The notes below the pieces were generated by a model, which was not told the origin of the DNA, did not search any database, and worked only from the letters and a program-made list of their open reading frames with translations. Below, piece by piece: positions 53,069 to 62,984 of a DNA stretch of 64,000 nt. This DNA is from Bipolaris cookei. Lineage: Eukaryota; Ascomycota; Dothideomycetes; Pleosporales; Pleosporaceae. A program made the position numbers and the translations under genes. Location of the stretch: NCBI GenBank assembly GCA_002286855.1, contig NRSV01000028.1, positions 248,001 to 312,000 on the forward strand. The letters are read 5' to 3'. The stretch's first letter is position 1. The number at the start of each line of letters is the position of its first letter.

Positions 53069-54886
53069 ACGTAGTCTACAAGCGAGCGCCGCACCCCACC
53101 AACTTCGCGCACCTCTTTCATCTCAACGTACAATGGCTCAACGTAGCACTAGTCAGCTGGTTTCAAATGAACCATACGTTCAAATTGCTATCTTCTCTAT
53201 TACATCTGGGTAGATACAGAGGAATCGCAGTGCTGCTGCTATCTACAACGTGTCAGAACGAACAATCCGCCGCTGATGCGTTGGCAAGCCTGCGCGACGC
53301 GATTGCCAACCCAATTCAAAGAAGCTTACTAAGCTAGAAGAGTAGGTGATATTTGGTCATATACTTGATCTAGATCTACGTGGGCTTTTGCCTACCTACG
53401 AAGTTGTGCGCGATATGGGTGATAGGCTGCTGACTGCGCGCGGCGCTGGCCAGGTCGGCGTCCACTGGCCACGTAACTTTATCAAGCGTACAGACAGTCT
53501 TACAACGCGTTTTAATCGAGCGTACGATAGACAGAGAGCTCTATGCGAAGATCCAGTTCTAATCAAGAGCTGGTTTGAGCTTGTGGAGCAGACAAAGGCT
53601 AAGTATATTATCTGCGACGAGGACGTCTACAACTTTGACGAAGCTGACTTTACGACAGGTAAGATCACGACACAGCTTATTATAACAGCGTCAGAGAGAA
53701 AGGGCCGGCCAAAGGCAGTTGAGCCGGGCAATCGTGAGTGGGTGACGCTGATCGCAGCAATCAACGCAGCTGGCTGGTCTGTCCCACCGTTCCTTGTCTT
53801 CGCTGGTCAGTATCACCTATCTGCCTGGTACGAGGAGGTGGAGATCCCGCGCGACTGGGCGATCGCAGTCAGCGATAATGGCTGGACGAACAACGAGCTA
53901 GGCGTTGCATGGATAAAGCACTTCGACGCCCATACGAAGATTCGCATTGTTGGTACACATCGTCTACTTATCCTTGACGGCATGAGAGCCACCACTCTCT
54001 TGAGTTCCAAGAGTTCTGTAAGGAGAACAATATCTACACTCTCTGTATGCCGCCTCATTCGTCTCACCTACTCCAGCTTCTTGACGTTGGCTGCTTCTCG
54101 CCATTGAAGCGCGCGTATAGCCGTGAGGTGGAGAGCCTAATCCGCCACCATATCAACCACATCACTAAGCTCAAGTTTCTGCCAGCGTTCAAGACAGCCT
54201 TTGATCAATCCTTCATGCCAGCCAATATCTGCTCAGCTTTTCGAGGCGCAGGCCTTGTTCCTCTCCAGCCAGATGCAGTTCTATCAAAGCTTGATATAAA
54301 GCTGCGTACGCCTACTCCACCAGCTATTCTAGCAGAGGCTCTCTGGCAGGCTCGTACACCTAGCAATACACGCGAGCTTGAAGCTCAATCAACGTTAATA
54401 TGTGATCGTTTTCAGCGGCATCAATGCTCATCGCCAGCTTCAATTGTTGCAGCAATTAACCAGCTTAAGAAGGGGGCAGAGGTAATGATACTCTCATCTG
54501 AGCTAATGCGCGATCGGATCGCCAGCCTTGAGAAGGCTAATGAAGCAGCAACAAAGCGTAAATAGTGTAAAAAGAAGCGAATACAGAAGCAAGGAGTGCT
54601 AACAAAGGGAGCTGGAGAGGATCTACTCGCTCAGCGTGAAGCTGATCAGCAGATTGCTCATGAAGAGCATCGAGGAGAGCGATCAGGTGTTAGCCGCCAG
54701 GCTCTTGCGCGCTGCAGTAGATGTAGAGAGACTGGTCATAACTCGCGTACATGTAAAAAAGATACTTTAGATAGTACTTAATCTACTACCTTAGTATATA
54801 TAGATTTTTATAAATTTGCGGTAGAGCTGTATATGTATAGAGATGCGCGAAGTTGGTGCGGTGCGGTGCTCGCTTGTAAACTACGT
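53069..54886 (+). mobile_element. Fot1/pogo-type DNA transposon, 1818 bp, nearly complete
   Basis: The ends are 47-bp terminal inverted repeats (53069-53115 and 54840-54886) starting ACGTAGT and differing at four positions; TA flanks both ends, as expected for Tc1/mariner/pogo insertion. The single transposase gene starts at ATG 53133 and reads to 54781. It is broken by three early stops (TAG 53211, TGA 53274, TAG 53343), a 1-bp deletion near 53980 (LLILDG then HESHH in another frame) and a late TAG (54563). The early stops fit Gln or Arg codons changed by C-to-T, as in RIP. Size and layout resemble Fot1/Molly-like elements of fungi. Confidence 0.93.
53133..54781 (+). pseudogene. Fot1/pogo transposase, broken
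   Basis: Domain order: an N-terminal helix-turn-helix region (AAAIYNVSERTIRR), the CENP-B-type domain (GHILDLDLRGLLPTYEVVRD, WPRNFIKRTDSLTTRFNRAY), then the DDE nuclease. The acidic residues are in VYNFDEADF, in LLILDG followed by HESHH, and in LLQLLDVGCFSPLKRAY. A zinc knuckle CSRCRETGHNSRTCKKD lies at the C-terminus, after a TAG at 54563-54565. It would cut and paste the element in the nucleus; with four nonsense codons and one frameshift this copy cannot make the enzyme. Overall length without lesions would be about 550 aa, normal for the family. Confidence 0.88.
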
Positions 54887-55400
54887 TATTTGATCTAGAA
54901 ACATGGAACAGGTCTATGTTGATCGTAATTCCTCGTATCTGGATCGCCACCAAGTCAGCAGCAGATCAGTTATCGGAACTAAGCATGAAAGAGCTAGTAG
55001 AAGCAACACAGGCTTGGCGCCATCCTCACAAGTGCAAGCCTCTAACGTGCCGCCACCCGCCTGGAAAGCTTGACCAGGAGTAACAATACGATTGATAAGC
55101 ACGAGAATATGCACAGTTCAAATGATCGGTGTTGAGAGGTCTGCGACAACTATCTACGAAAGCCACAATAGGTGCGCTCTCCGTGATAAAACGGTCCAGA
55201 CGCTCTTGTGGGCCACGACTCGCGATTAGGACGGCTCCCCACTTGGTATGACCCTGAGTCTTGAAGCGCACCCCAAACCTTAATGCTATGCGTCTTGGGA
55301 ATAATTTCTTTTGCGACCCCTTTGTTTATTTTCTTGTCGTCTTTCCCAAATACCACTCCTGAGTGCAACAACAACAACAACAACAACAACAACACCCAGG
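54887..55400. promoter_or_regulatory. Upstream region of the AIF/FSP1-like gene with (AAC)n tract
   Basis: 514 bp starting with the TA duplication copy (54887-54888). An (AAC)n microsatellite lies at about 55368-55393, directly before the ATG, so it is in the leader. Confidence 0.5.
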
Positions 55401-56681
55401 ATGAGTACCGAAACCATCCTCATACTCGGCGGATCTTTCGCAGGCATCAGCGCCGCCCACTTCTTGCTCAGGCATGTTGTACCTCAACTGCCAAAGAAGG
55501 ATGGTGTCACGTACAATGTCACCATGGTCAATCCGTCAAAGGATCTTTGGTGGCGCTTTGCTTCACCACGGGAAGCTGTCTCGAAGCAGATGATACCTTC
55601 AGATAAGACTTTCTACCCTATCGAGCCTGCATTCGCGTATGCCTCTTCCAAGTTCAAGTTCATTCAAGGCATGGCAACACACGTGGATGCTGCTGGGCAA
55701 ATTGTGTCTGTTGAGACTGCATCTGGCGAGCAGCAATCTATTCCCTATGCGGCTCTCGTGATTGCAACCGGATTCACGACACCGAGTCCGTTGTTTACAC
55801 AGGCTACTGGTCGCGAAGCCCTTGAGAAAGTACATGCCGCTTTTCAGGAGGGCCTCAAGACCGCTAAGAATGTGATCATTGGCGGAGGCGGACCAGTCGG
55901 TGTCGAGACAGCAGGAGAGATTGCAGAGATACTCAATGGCAAGCCAGGCTTCATGGCGTCTGCGCCCAAGAACCCAAAAGCACAAATTAGAGTCTTTGTT
56001 GCCGACAGGCAGCTCTTGCCCCTTCTCCGACCTGCTATCGGACAGACGGCCGAGCAATTCCTGAAGCGACTTGGGTGTAACGTCACATATGATGTAAGGG
56101 TCATTGGGTCATCCAAGATGAGTGAGGAGGAAGGCGGAAAGACAAGGGTGGATCTCTCTAACGGAGAGATACTCGAGACCGATATATATATTGACGCGAC
56201 CGGTACCCGACCCAACACTAGCTTTCTCCCCAAGGAGTGGCTCGACAGCCGCAATCGTGTGGCCTGCAATGCGAAGACTCTCCGCCTCGAACACGAATCT
56301 GCCAGCCCCCGTGTCTACGTAGTGGGCGATGTAGGCTCGTATACCCGAGGAGGTGTCATGGACATGTACGACGCGATACCTGTAGCCATGACGAATCTCA
56401 AGAACGATCTGCTGGCCCACTTAACCGGCGAGCCACACAAGGGCGACCGCCACTACACTGCGAACATGAAGGAACAGCAAGTTGTCCCCATTGGTACACA
56501 GAAAGGTGTTGGCGCGTTCAATGGGTTCCGATTGCCTAGCCAGATGGTGTGGTTCATCAAGGGCCGGGACTACATGATTTCGCAACTTGCGCAGGCCACC
56601 TTGAGGGGCGATCAATTCAAGAAGGAGGGCAAGTGGACACCTGTGCAGGAGACAGGCAAAGCCGGGCTAAGCTCTGCTTAG
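55401..56681 (+). CDS. AIF/FSP1-like FAD-dependent NAD(P)H:quinone oxidoreductase
   Basis: Single exon, 426 aa. The ATG at 55401 (MSTETILILGGSFAGISAAH) opens the FAD-binding Rossmann motif GGSFAG; the upstream in-frame ATG at 55311 leads into a poly-Thr stretch encoded by the microsatellite and was rejected. The NAD(P)H-binding motif is VIIGGGGPVGVETAGEI near residue 154, ALVIATGFTTPSP is the ATG motif, and VYVVGDVGSYTRGG near 304 is the second FAD-contact motif (GD). This is the layout of AMID/FSP1 and Ndi-like oxidoreductases, which reduce quinones with NAD(P)H. There is no clear targeting signal. The physiological acceptor cannot be read from the sequence. Confidence 0.88.
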   Translation: MSTETILILGGSFAGISAAHFLLRHVVPQLPKKDGVTYNVTMVNPSKDLWWRFASPREAVSKQMIPSDKTFYPIEPAFAYASSKFKFIQGMATHVDAAGQIVSVETASGEQQSIPYAALVIATGFTTPSPLFTQATGREALEKVHAAFQEGLKTAKNVIIGGGGPVGVETAGEIAEILNGKPGFMASAPKNPKAQIRVFVADRQLLPLLRPAIGQTAEQFLKRLGCNVTYDVRVIGSSKMSEEEGGKTRVDLSNGEILETDIYIDATGTRPNTSFLPKEWLDSRNRVACNAKTLRLEHESASPRVYVVGDVGSYTRGGVMDMYDAIPVAMTNLKNDLLAHLTGEPHKGDRHYTANMKEQQVVPIGTQKGVGAFNGFRLPSQMVWFIKGRDYMISQLAQATLRGDQFKKEGKWTPVQETGKAGLSSA

Positions 56682-57106
56682 TCCTGAATTGTTGCTAAAG
56701 TCTAGGAAAGGCGGCTGGTACAGCACACGGCGTCTGGGATCTATTTGGACGCGTGGGCATGGCAGAGGAGCGTCGCATTGCATTTGTCTTCAATGGAATA
56801 CCCCCGCCATACAGCACACGTTGAGCATACACATGATTATAATATTATTCCCATTACAATTCTAGTTTACATATAAGCCCAAGCCGTGCTTAATTACCCA
56901 GTCTTTCTGTTTCATCGGACCGTGTTACAAGATTGCCGATCTATTAATGCATGAGATGATCGCGGGCGCCCCACACGAATAAGCTTAAACTTAGCGCGTC
57001 ATAACCAGAGCTCCAAAATTTCCCAACGTCGACGTTTGACTTGTACAACACATTGCGCAATACTTTACCTAGTCTTTTCCGAGTCCTCACGGTCGAAAAA
57101 TTCTCA
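56682..57106. other. Intergenic, no gene seen
   Basis: 425 bp between tandem genes, containing the promoter of the exosome subunit gene. Confidence 0.4.
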
Positions 57107-58147
57107 ATGGCTACTGAGACCCGCCCACCACCAGCTCTCACCTTCTCCCGCCCAATCTTCGCCGCCGTCTCTCCACGCCCGTTCCTTCAAGCGCACCTCT
57201 CTGCTGAGAAGAAGAAGCCCGTACGCGCCAACGGCCGAACACCCAATGAGTTCCGGACACCAGGGGTAAATACCGGTAGTTTGACACATTGCAATGGCAG
57301 CGCAGTCGTGCGCCTGGGCAACACGAGCGTGGTTTGCGGCGTACGTGCAGAAATATTGAAAGATGAAGACACATCAGGCGCCTTTGAATACCCCAAAGAC
57401 CTGAAAGGCCATGATGATACAGCGCAAGAAGACGACAGTGAGGAAGTAGAAGGACTGAGGCTCGTGGTTCCAAACGTCGAGCTTTCTACTGGAAGCACGC
57501 CCTCACACATTCCGGGAAACGCTCCCTCAACATACGCACAAACACTCATCACGCGGATACGATCCCTCATTCACTCAACGCGACTACTCCACGCTTCAGA
57601 TCTTCGTATTCTCTACAAACCCTCTACAAACCCCGAGGACTCCGATGTGGAACCAGAAACACAGTTGAAAGGATACTGGGTTCTGTATCTAGACATCTTC
57701 TTCATAAGCATCGATGGAAACGCGTTTGACGCAGCCTGGATATCTATGCTGGCCGCTTTGCGTGACACTCTTATACCATATGCATACTATGACGAGGAAT
57801 TTGAGGGAATATTGTGTTCCGACAATCCACAAGAAGCGCGTCGATTGTGCTTACAAGGTCTGCCGATACCCAGCACATATGCAGTGTTTGAGGGTAGGAA
57901 GGAAGAGGATGAAGACGTAGACTGGGTACTCAGCGATCCTGATGCTTTCGAGGAAGGAGTGTGCAGAGAGACTGTCAGTGTCGTTATAGACTGCCAGGGT
58001 GGGAAGAAGGGCACGAAAGATTTGGTGATTCGAAGGGTAGAGAAGAGTGGTGGGGGTGTCGTCGGAAGGGAGCTAATGGGCGGTTTGATTAAGAGGAGTA
58101 TTGATCGCTGGGGTGTTGTCGAGGCCGTGTTGGGCGGCAAAGCCTGA
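57107..58147 (+). CDS. RRP43: Exosome complex RNase PH-like subunit Rrp43
   Basis: Single exon, 346 aa from MATETRPPPALTFSRPIF; an ATG 22 codons upstream (57041) is in frame but not preferred. The RNase PH core is seen in RANGRTPNEFRTPGVNTGSL, NGSAVVRLGNTSVVCGVRAE and LRLVVPNVELS; the second half has LDIFFISIDGNAFDAAWISM and a C-terminal PH domain (VSVVIDCQGGKKGTKDL). It is a structural, catalytically inactive subunit of the six-membered RNA exosome ring, which channels RNA for 3'-5' decay in the nucleus and cytoplasm. Rrp42 and Rrp45 share the fold; the N-terminal layout and length favour Rrp43. An acidic insert (DDTAQEDDSEEVEG) is present near residue 100. Confidence 0.85.
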   Translation: MATETRPPPALTFSRPIFAAVSPRPFLQAHLSAEKKKPVRANGRTPNEFRTPGVNTGSLTHCNGSAVVRLGNTSVVCGVRAEILKDEDTSGAFEYPKDLKGHDDTAQEDDSEEVEGLRLVVPNVELSTGSTPSHIPGNAPSTYAQTLITRIRSLIHSTRLLHASDLRILYKPSTNPEDSDVEPETQLKGYWVLYLDIFFISIDGNAFDAAWISMLAALRDTLIPYAYYDEEFEGILCSDNPQEARRLCLQGLPIPSTYAVFEGRKEEDEDVDWVLSDPDAFEEGVCRETVSVVIDCQGGKKGTKDLVIRRVEKSGGGVVGRELMGGLIKRSIDRWGVVEAVLGGKA

Positions 58148-60151
58148 GCGAGGTTGCAGAGTACAGGCTCGTGGCTTCAAGCGTAGAGTTGCACGATACT
58201 GTAGGAGGTAGGCTACATTGAAAACCCGCTTAACGACAGACTCAACCTGTTTGAGTATAGTCTTGGTGTGTTAGATACTGAGAGAGATATCATGGCAAGA
58301 CGGATTTGTGTGTGCGCGTATACATATGTACGTATAAATGACAGTACCACAGAGAGTGCACATGTACGCACCGTGAAGCGAAGCACGAAGCGGCACAGTA
58401 TAGGCTACCTGCATATAGATGCATTTCAATAGCGCATGTTATGCCAGAGAAACGATATCACATGATTGCTTCATCTATCTCCTATTTTACACATGCATGT
58501 CTGTCATCAATCCGTCAAGACTACCTGATTGCCGCATTAGAAGGCCATTTGTGCCGCCACATTGATGCACCACGCTTCCCACGATGAAGCGTACATTACG
58601 GTGAGACACTGGAGCCGAAGCCGCCAGGAGAAATGTGTAGTAATAGAGTACGCCGATCAATGTAATCCACGTGGCTCGCTTGCGGGTAACAGGTGTTTGA
58701 TGAAAAGTGGAGACGGCCATCCCCTTATCGATATTGGTTGGGCTTCTGGGCTGTTGTTGAACTGCCAGGCGATGGGGCGCTCAGGTACTAGTAAGCAAAA
58801 TTCATCGGCAGAGAAAAAAACAAGTCCGACTACTGCAGAACGGCATGTTGGCGGCCGCTCTCTACCAACCGGAGTATAACTGCGGGAACGTGAGACTTCT
58901 GGAACTAGACACTGGAGCGAAATACAGGCTAGTGGCTGCACCGCGGTCGGACCATGCATGTCGGCGTGAAGGTCACTAGACGATAGCGAGTCGCTGTCTC
59001 TCGTCTCGTGTACCTTATGCACGTACGCGAAAGACGCACACTCGGGATTCGAAACTTGACAGACAGGTCCTACGTGCAGGGCGGAATACACTATCCCTGG
59101 GGACATGTCGCTTCCAGTCACTTGAGAGGCAATCACTCAATTGACTTTCGTGGCGGCGCCGCAGCGGCTACGGGGTTCAGCTTCACATTCGGACTTCAAT
59201 ACCAAGAGAAAAAAAGGCCGTGTTGTTTCCTATGTCGGCAGATTTTGTTTCGAACAAAACCTAAGGCGCTTGTCTATGGAAGCCGAAGAGGAAACTGTAG
59301 CAGCTAATCGAATGCGAGGGCTGACGTTAATCTAAGGCAGGGGCAGACATCACCGTTTGAAGATCAGCCACTTTTTGGACGATCGTGCCACTTAGCGCTC
59401 GCGTGGCTCCTCAGGAACAGGCCTGGTTTATCCCCATCCTATGGATTATGTCAACTCGCTATTGGAACTGTCGAAGAAAGAAAACACTCCCGTTGCGGGC
59501 GTCGCGCGAACGCCTTGTCACTTTGTTTCAAGTACCGATGGTAGAAGCTAGACGCCCTCGCTAATACACATGCTGCCTGACGCTTCTCAACTTTTGCGGG
59601 CTTGTCGTGACCTTCGATTACCGAAACTTGTTTCTTGGTATTTGTTACCTGCTTCGCCTGAAGGATCTCTTTATCCTACCCCCTGACACCCGTGCCGCTT
59701 GTGAACTGCGCGCGGCTCCCCTGGCTCAGATCGCCACCACCCGGAAACGGGTGTGGATCTAGTCGTTTTGGTGCCACTTCTAGACGCCTAGGCTTATCTT
59801 GATAGAGTCCGTGGCATGGGGGCTGCCCACCGTGGCTGCATGCAATTCCACATGCAGGAGGCCTTTTGGCGTATATTTATCTAGGGCCGTCTCCCCCTTC
59901 ACATTATCTTACCTTCTTTACATCTGGCTTCTTCGCATCACTATCCCTCTTTCTCTCTCTTTTTGGCTTCCGGTACAGGAATACCATCCCTTCTTTTTTT
60001 TGTGGACTTGTCCATACACACTCTTTTTCTGGTATCCAGAGCATCTAGAGTCCGTGACTCGATACCTTCATTTACACACAGCTCACTTCTTTTTGCTGTT
60101 TTACGACACAGATTCACTGTACAGACACTTGGACATTGTCACTAAGCCATT
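58148..60151. other. Long intergenic region, no gene seen
   Basis: About 2 kb. Open frames such as 58657-59136 on the minus strand lack any conserved feature. The last ~250 bp before the ATG at 60152 are T/C-rich, typical of a long pyrimidine-rich leader of a highly expressed fungal gene. Confidence 0.45.
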
Positions 60152-61789
60152 ATGCGTTTCGACATTGTATCTCTCACGGCTGGCTTTGCCGCCACTGCCT
60201 CAGCTCAGTGCTACGGCAACTACTTTAGCTTTTACAACCGCAACGGTCCGGCTATGAGCTATCAGCGTCTCGACCCCGGTCTGTTCCCCGGAGTTGAAAG
60301 TCCCCATCTTCACTCCTTCGACGGAGGAAACGGACTAAAGCAGTCGGTCGACTATGCCGGCCTCCAGGACTCATCCTGCTCTACCGCTCGTGTCAAGAGC
60401 GACAAGTCTCTATACTGGCGTCCTACCTTGTTCTACAAGAGCAGCGCTGGCTTCCAGCGTGTTCCCGAGAAGGCGACCAAGATCTACTACAAGTACGGTG
60501 ATGGAAACAACTGGGCAAATGTCACTGCATACCCAAAGGGTTTCAACATGGTTGCTGGTAGGCCCAACAGGCGCAGCAACAGTGACGACAACGCAGCTGG
60601 TGTCCGCTGGGGCTGCCACCAGCCCGACGGCGGCGAGACAGCTATCTTCGACAATGGTTTCCCCAAGGGATTCACCTCTTGCAAGTTCGGTTTTGCCTCT
60701 GAGGTCACCTATCCTTCTTGCTGGAACGGACAGGATATGGATCCCAATGACGGCTATGCACACATGGCCTACCCCAACGGCAATAGCGGTGTTGGCATTG
60801 AGAACTGCCCCGTCACCCACAGAGCCGCGCGTTTCCCTACTCTGTTCATTGAGTACTGGTGGGACATTTCGTCGTTCAAGTTCGGTCCTGATGAGGCTCC
60901 TTGGGTCCTCTCCAACGGTGATGCAACTGGCTACGGCTTCCACGCTGACTTTGTAAGATTACATGCTTCCATTCTGATGCCATTATACTAACTTGATGAA
61001 AAGATGAACGGATGGGACGAGGGTGTCCTCGACAAGGCAATCAGCGAGAACGACGGCTGCAAGTGTGGCTGTGGCTGCGGTCAAGAACAAATGGAGCAGT
61101 GCTTTGGCTCCGCCAACGTCAACAAGGACAGCGATGACTTCTGGGCAAGCTGCTCTGCTAGCGAGTCTCGTATGTCGTATGATTCAGAGATCCTGGATGT
61201 CCTCCCAGGCTGCAATCCCGTCCAGTACGGTCCCGCCTCTGCTACTCCCGCCTCTGGTGCTGGCTGCAATGCCGCCCCAGCTGCCCCTACCGGCAACAAG
61301 AGCACTCAAGTCTCATCCCCAGCAGCAACCCAGACTCCCTCCAGTAACGCCTCAGCCCCCGCCGACTACAAGCCCACATCCAAGGCCTCTCCCGCCGTAA
61401 CCCCTGACGCCACCCCCGAAGCCACCAGCTCCCCCTCCCTCTTCCCCTCCTACGCCGCTGGCCTCCCCAACAAGGGCGTCGACAAGGAATCCGGAGACTA
61501 CGACGCCGCAAAGCCAACTCCCATCGCCTCTCCCACCGGTCCCGCCGCCCCGGCTGATAAAACTCCCAGCCCAGTCGCCGGCGGCGCCAACAGTGACGAC
61601 GAAGAAGAGGGAGACTGCAAGCCCCCAGTCACAGTCACATACACACCTACTGTCACCATCACCGCCACCGCTGCAAACATCGCTGACGCAACGACCTGCG
61701 CTAGTGCATCAACTGTGTACGAGACCTTGACTGAGACGGTGACTGTGCAGGCTTCGGGAACTAAGGAGACGCCTCCTGCTGCCTACTAA
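60152..61789 (+). CDS. Secreted DUF1996 protein
   Basis: Two exons (60152-60952, 61004-61789; 51-bp intron with a TATACTAAC branch site) give 528 aa. A signal peptide (MRFDIVSLTAGFAATASA) leads to the DUF1996 domain, about residues 30-280: PGLFPGVESPHLHSFDGGNG, SLYWRPTLFYKSSAGF, GVRWGCHQPDGGE, TYPSCWNGQDMDPNDGYAHM and YGFHADF|MNGWDEGVL across the intron. The domain has conserved His and Asp residues; its biochemical role is not established. A Cys-rich segment (CKCGCGCGQEQMEQCF) follows. The C-terminal ~170 residues are Ser/Thr/Pro/Ala-rich and probably O-glycosylated, ending in a Thr-rich segment, so it is likely cell-wall associated. No clear GPI signal. Confidence 0.92.
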
Positions 61790-62211
61790 GTACGCTGTAC
61801 TAGCCATACAATAGTTGGTCATTTTGGGCCAGTGTAGTCTGCAGCGCTTTCAGGCGTCTGCATGTGGGTGGTTTGTCACTCGTTTTTTTTAAACCACATT
61901 CAAAGATGGATTATTTTCATCTTCATCTTCATTGTATATATATCATCATCTATCATGACTGAGAGAAGAAATAAAAGAAAGGAATTGGAGTTGAACAATA
62001 CTGTGCACATGTTTCTTGCTATAGTACTATTTTATAATGTTTAATAGCTAATGTACTAGTATACTGCATACCCCTGACGACTCCGCTCTTTTGCCAACCT
62101 TTCTCAACTGACTCTCCCAAAAAGATACAACAACCCCTAAATACCCATCAAAATATATACGAGGAAGAAAGTGCAAAAAGGAGGTTGGAGCTCTTGATGA
62201 GCTCCGGCTTT
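61790..62211. other. Intergenic, no gene seen
   Basis: 422 bp, AT-rich, between the DUF1996 gene and the tRNA gene. Confidence 0.4.
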
Positions 62212-62297
62212 TGACTCAGCCGAGGTTTGAACTCGGGACCTTCAGTGTGCCTAACAGGATGTTAGACTGACGTGATAACCAACTACACCACCGAGCC
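62212..62297 (-). tRNA. tRNA-Val (AAC) with a 12-nt intron
   Basis: Read on the minus strand, the 7-bp acceptor stem GGCTCGG pairs with CTGAGTC (two G-U pairs). A D-arm (GTGTAGTTGGTTATCAC) is followed by the anticodon stem TCAGT/ACTGA. The loop is CTAACA-[tcctgttaggca]-C, giving CTAACAC with anticodon AAC once the 12-nt intron after position 37 is removed. The T-arm is CCGAGTTCGAACCTCGG with the canonical TTCGAAC loop. Discriminator base is A. The gene is transcribed by RNA polymerase III from internal A and B boxes; a T5 run lies about 35 nt downstream. Confidence 0.92.
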
Positions 62298-62984
62298 CTG
62301 TTTTGATGTAAATTGAGATAATTAAAACGTATATAGATAGAGTAACACATGTAGACATCATTCGAGCTACGATTTGCCAAGGGTGATCAATCCGATTTAG
62401 TGGATATAGATAACAACCGACCCGGCAACCGAGGGCTAGCAAATCAAACGGGTGCGTCCAGCCGACTTTGGGGAAGCTGGTATGTACAGGCATTGTGGGA
62501 CGAAGTTATAATACATTCATCACCGGGAAAAGGCTGTTCAAAGTGCTTGCAGACCAAAGTACAGGCGCTTGTTGAAGCTGTTAAAAGTCTACGGTGAATA
62601 GGAGACCCATGTTTGCGGGTGATGGCAGCTTGTTAGATCGCTATGTCGCTTCAAGACATCAGCATCTCAAACAACTATTGACCATAGTTTCCTCGTCGCT
62701 CACAACATATGTACACACAAAGCCGCTCAATGGAACCGGAGAAGAGACACGGAGAGGCGTGTGGGGCTCCCGGCACGTGGGGTGGCTTCTGGGGTTGGGG
62801 CGGCGCGCGTAGAGGCCGAGGGCATACCGGCAATTGATCACGTTGCGGACGGACGTGTCGCACGTTATTAAGAAGCATTGCGCACGTTTTGGAATATCTT
62901 GATTTTCCGATCGCCTGCTTCCTCTTTTTTTTCTTCTCTTCTTCACAATTTTGTGTATTTCCTAACAAGTCTGAACACATCATT
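62298..62984. other. Intergenic, no gene seen
   Basis: 687 bp between the tRNA gene and the acyl-CoA synthetase gene; it holds the promoter of the latter. No credible open frame. Confidence 0.4.

Noticed and set aside
58657..59136. 159-aa minus-strand open frame in the long gap before the DUF1996 gene
   Set aside because: No domain, no signal, no sensible splice extension; other frames overlap it equally well.
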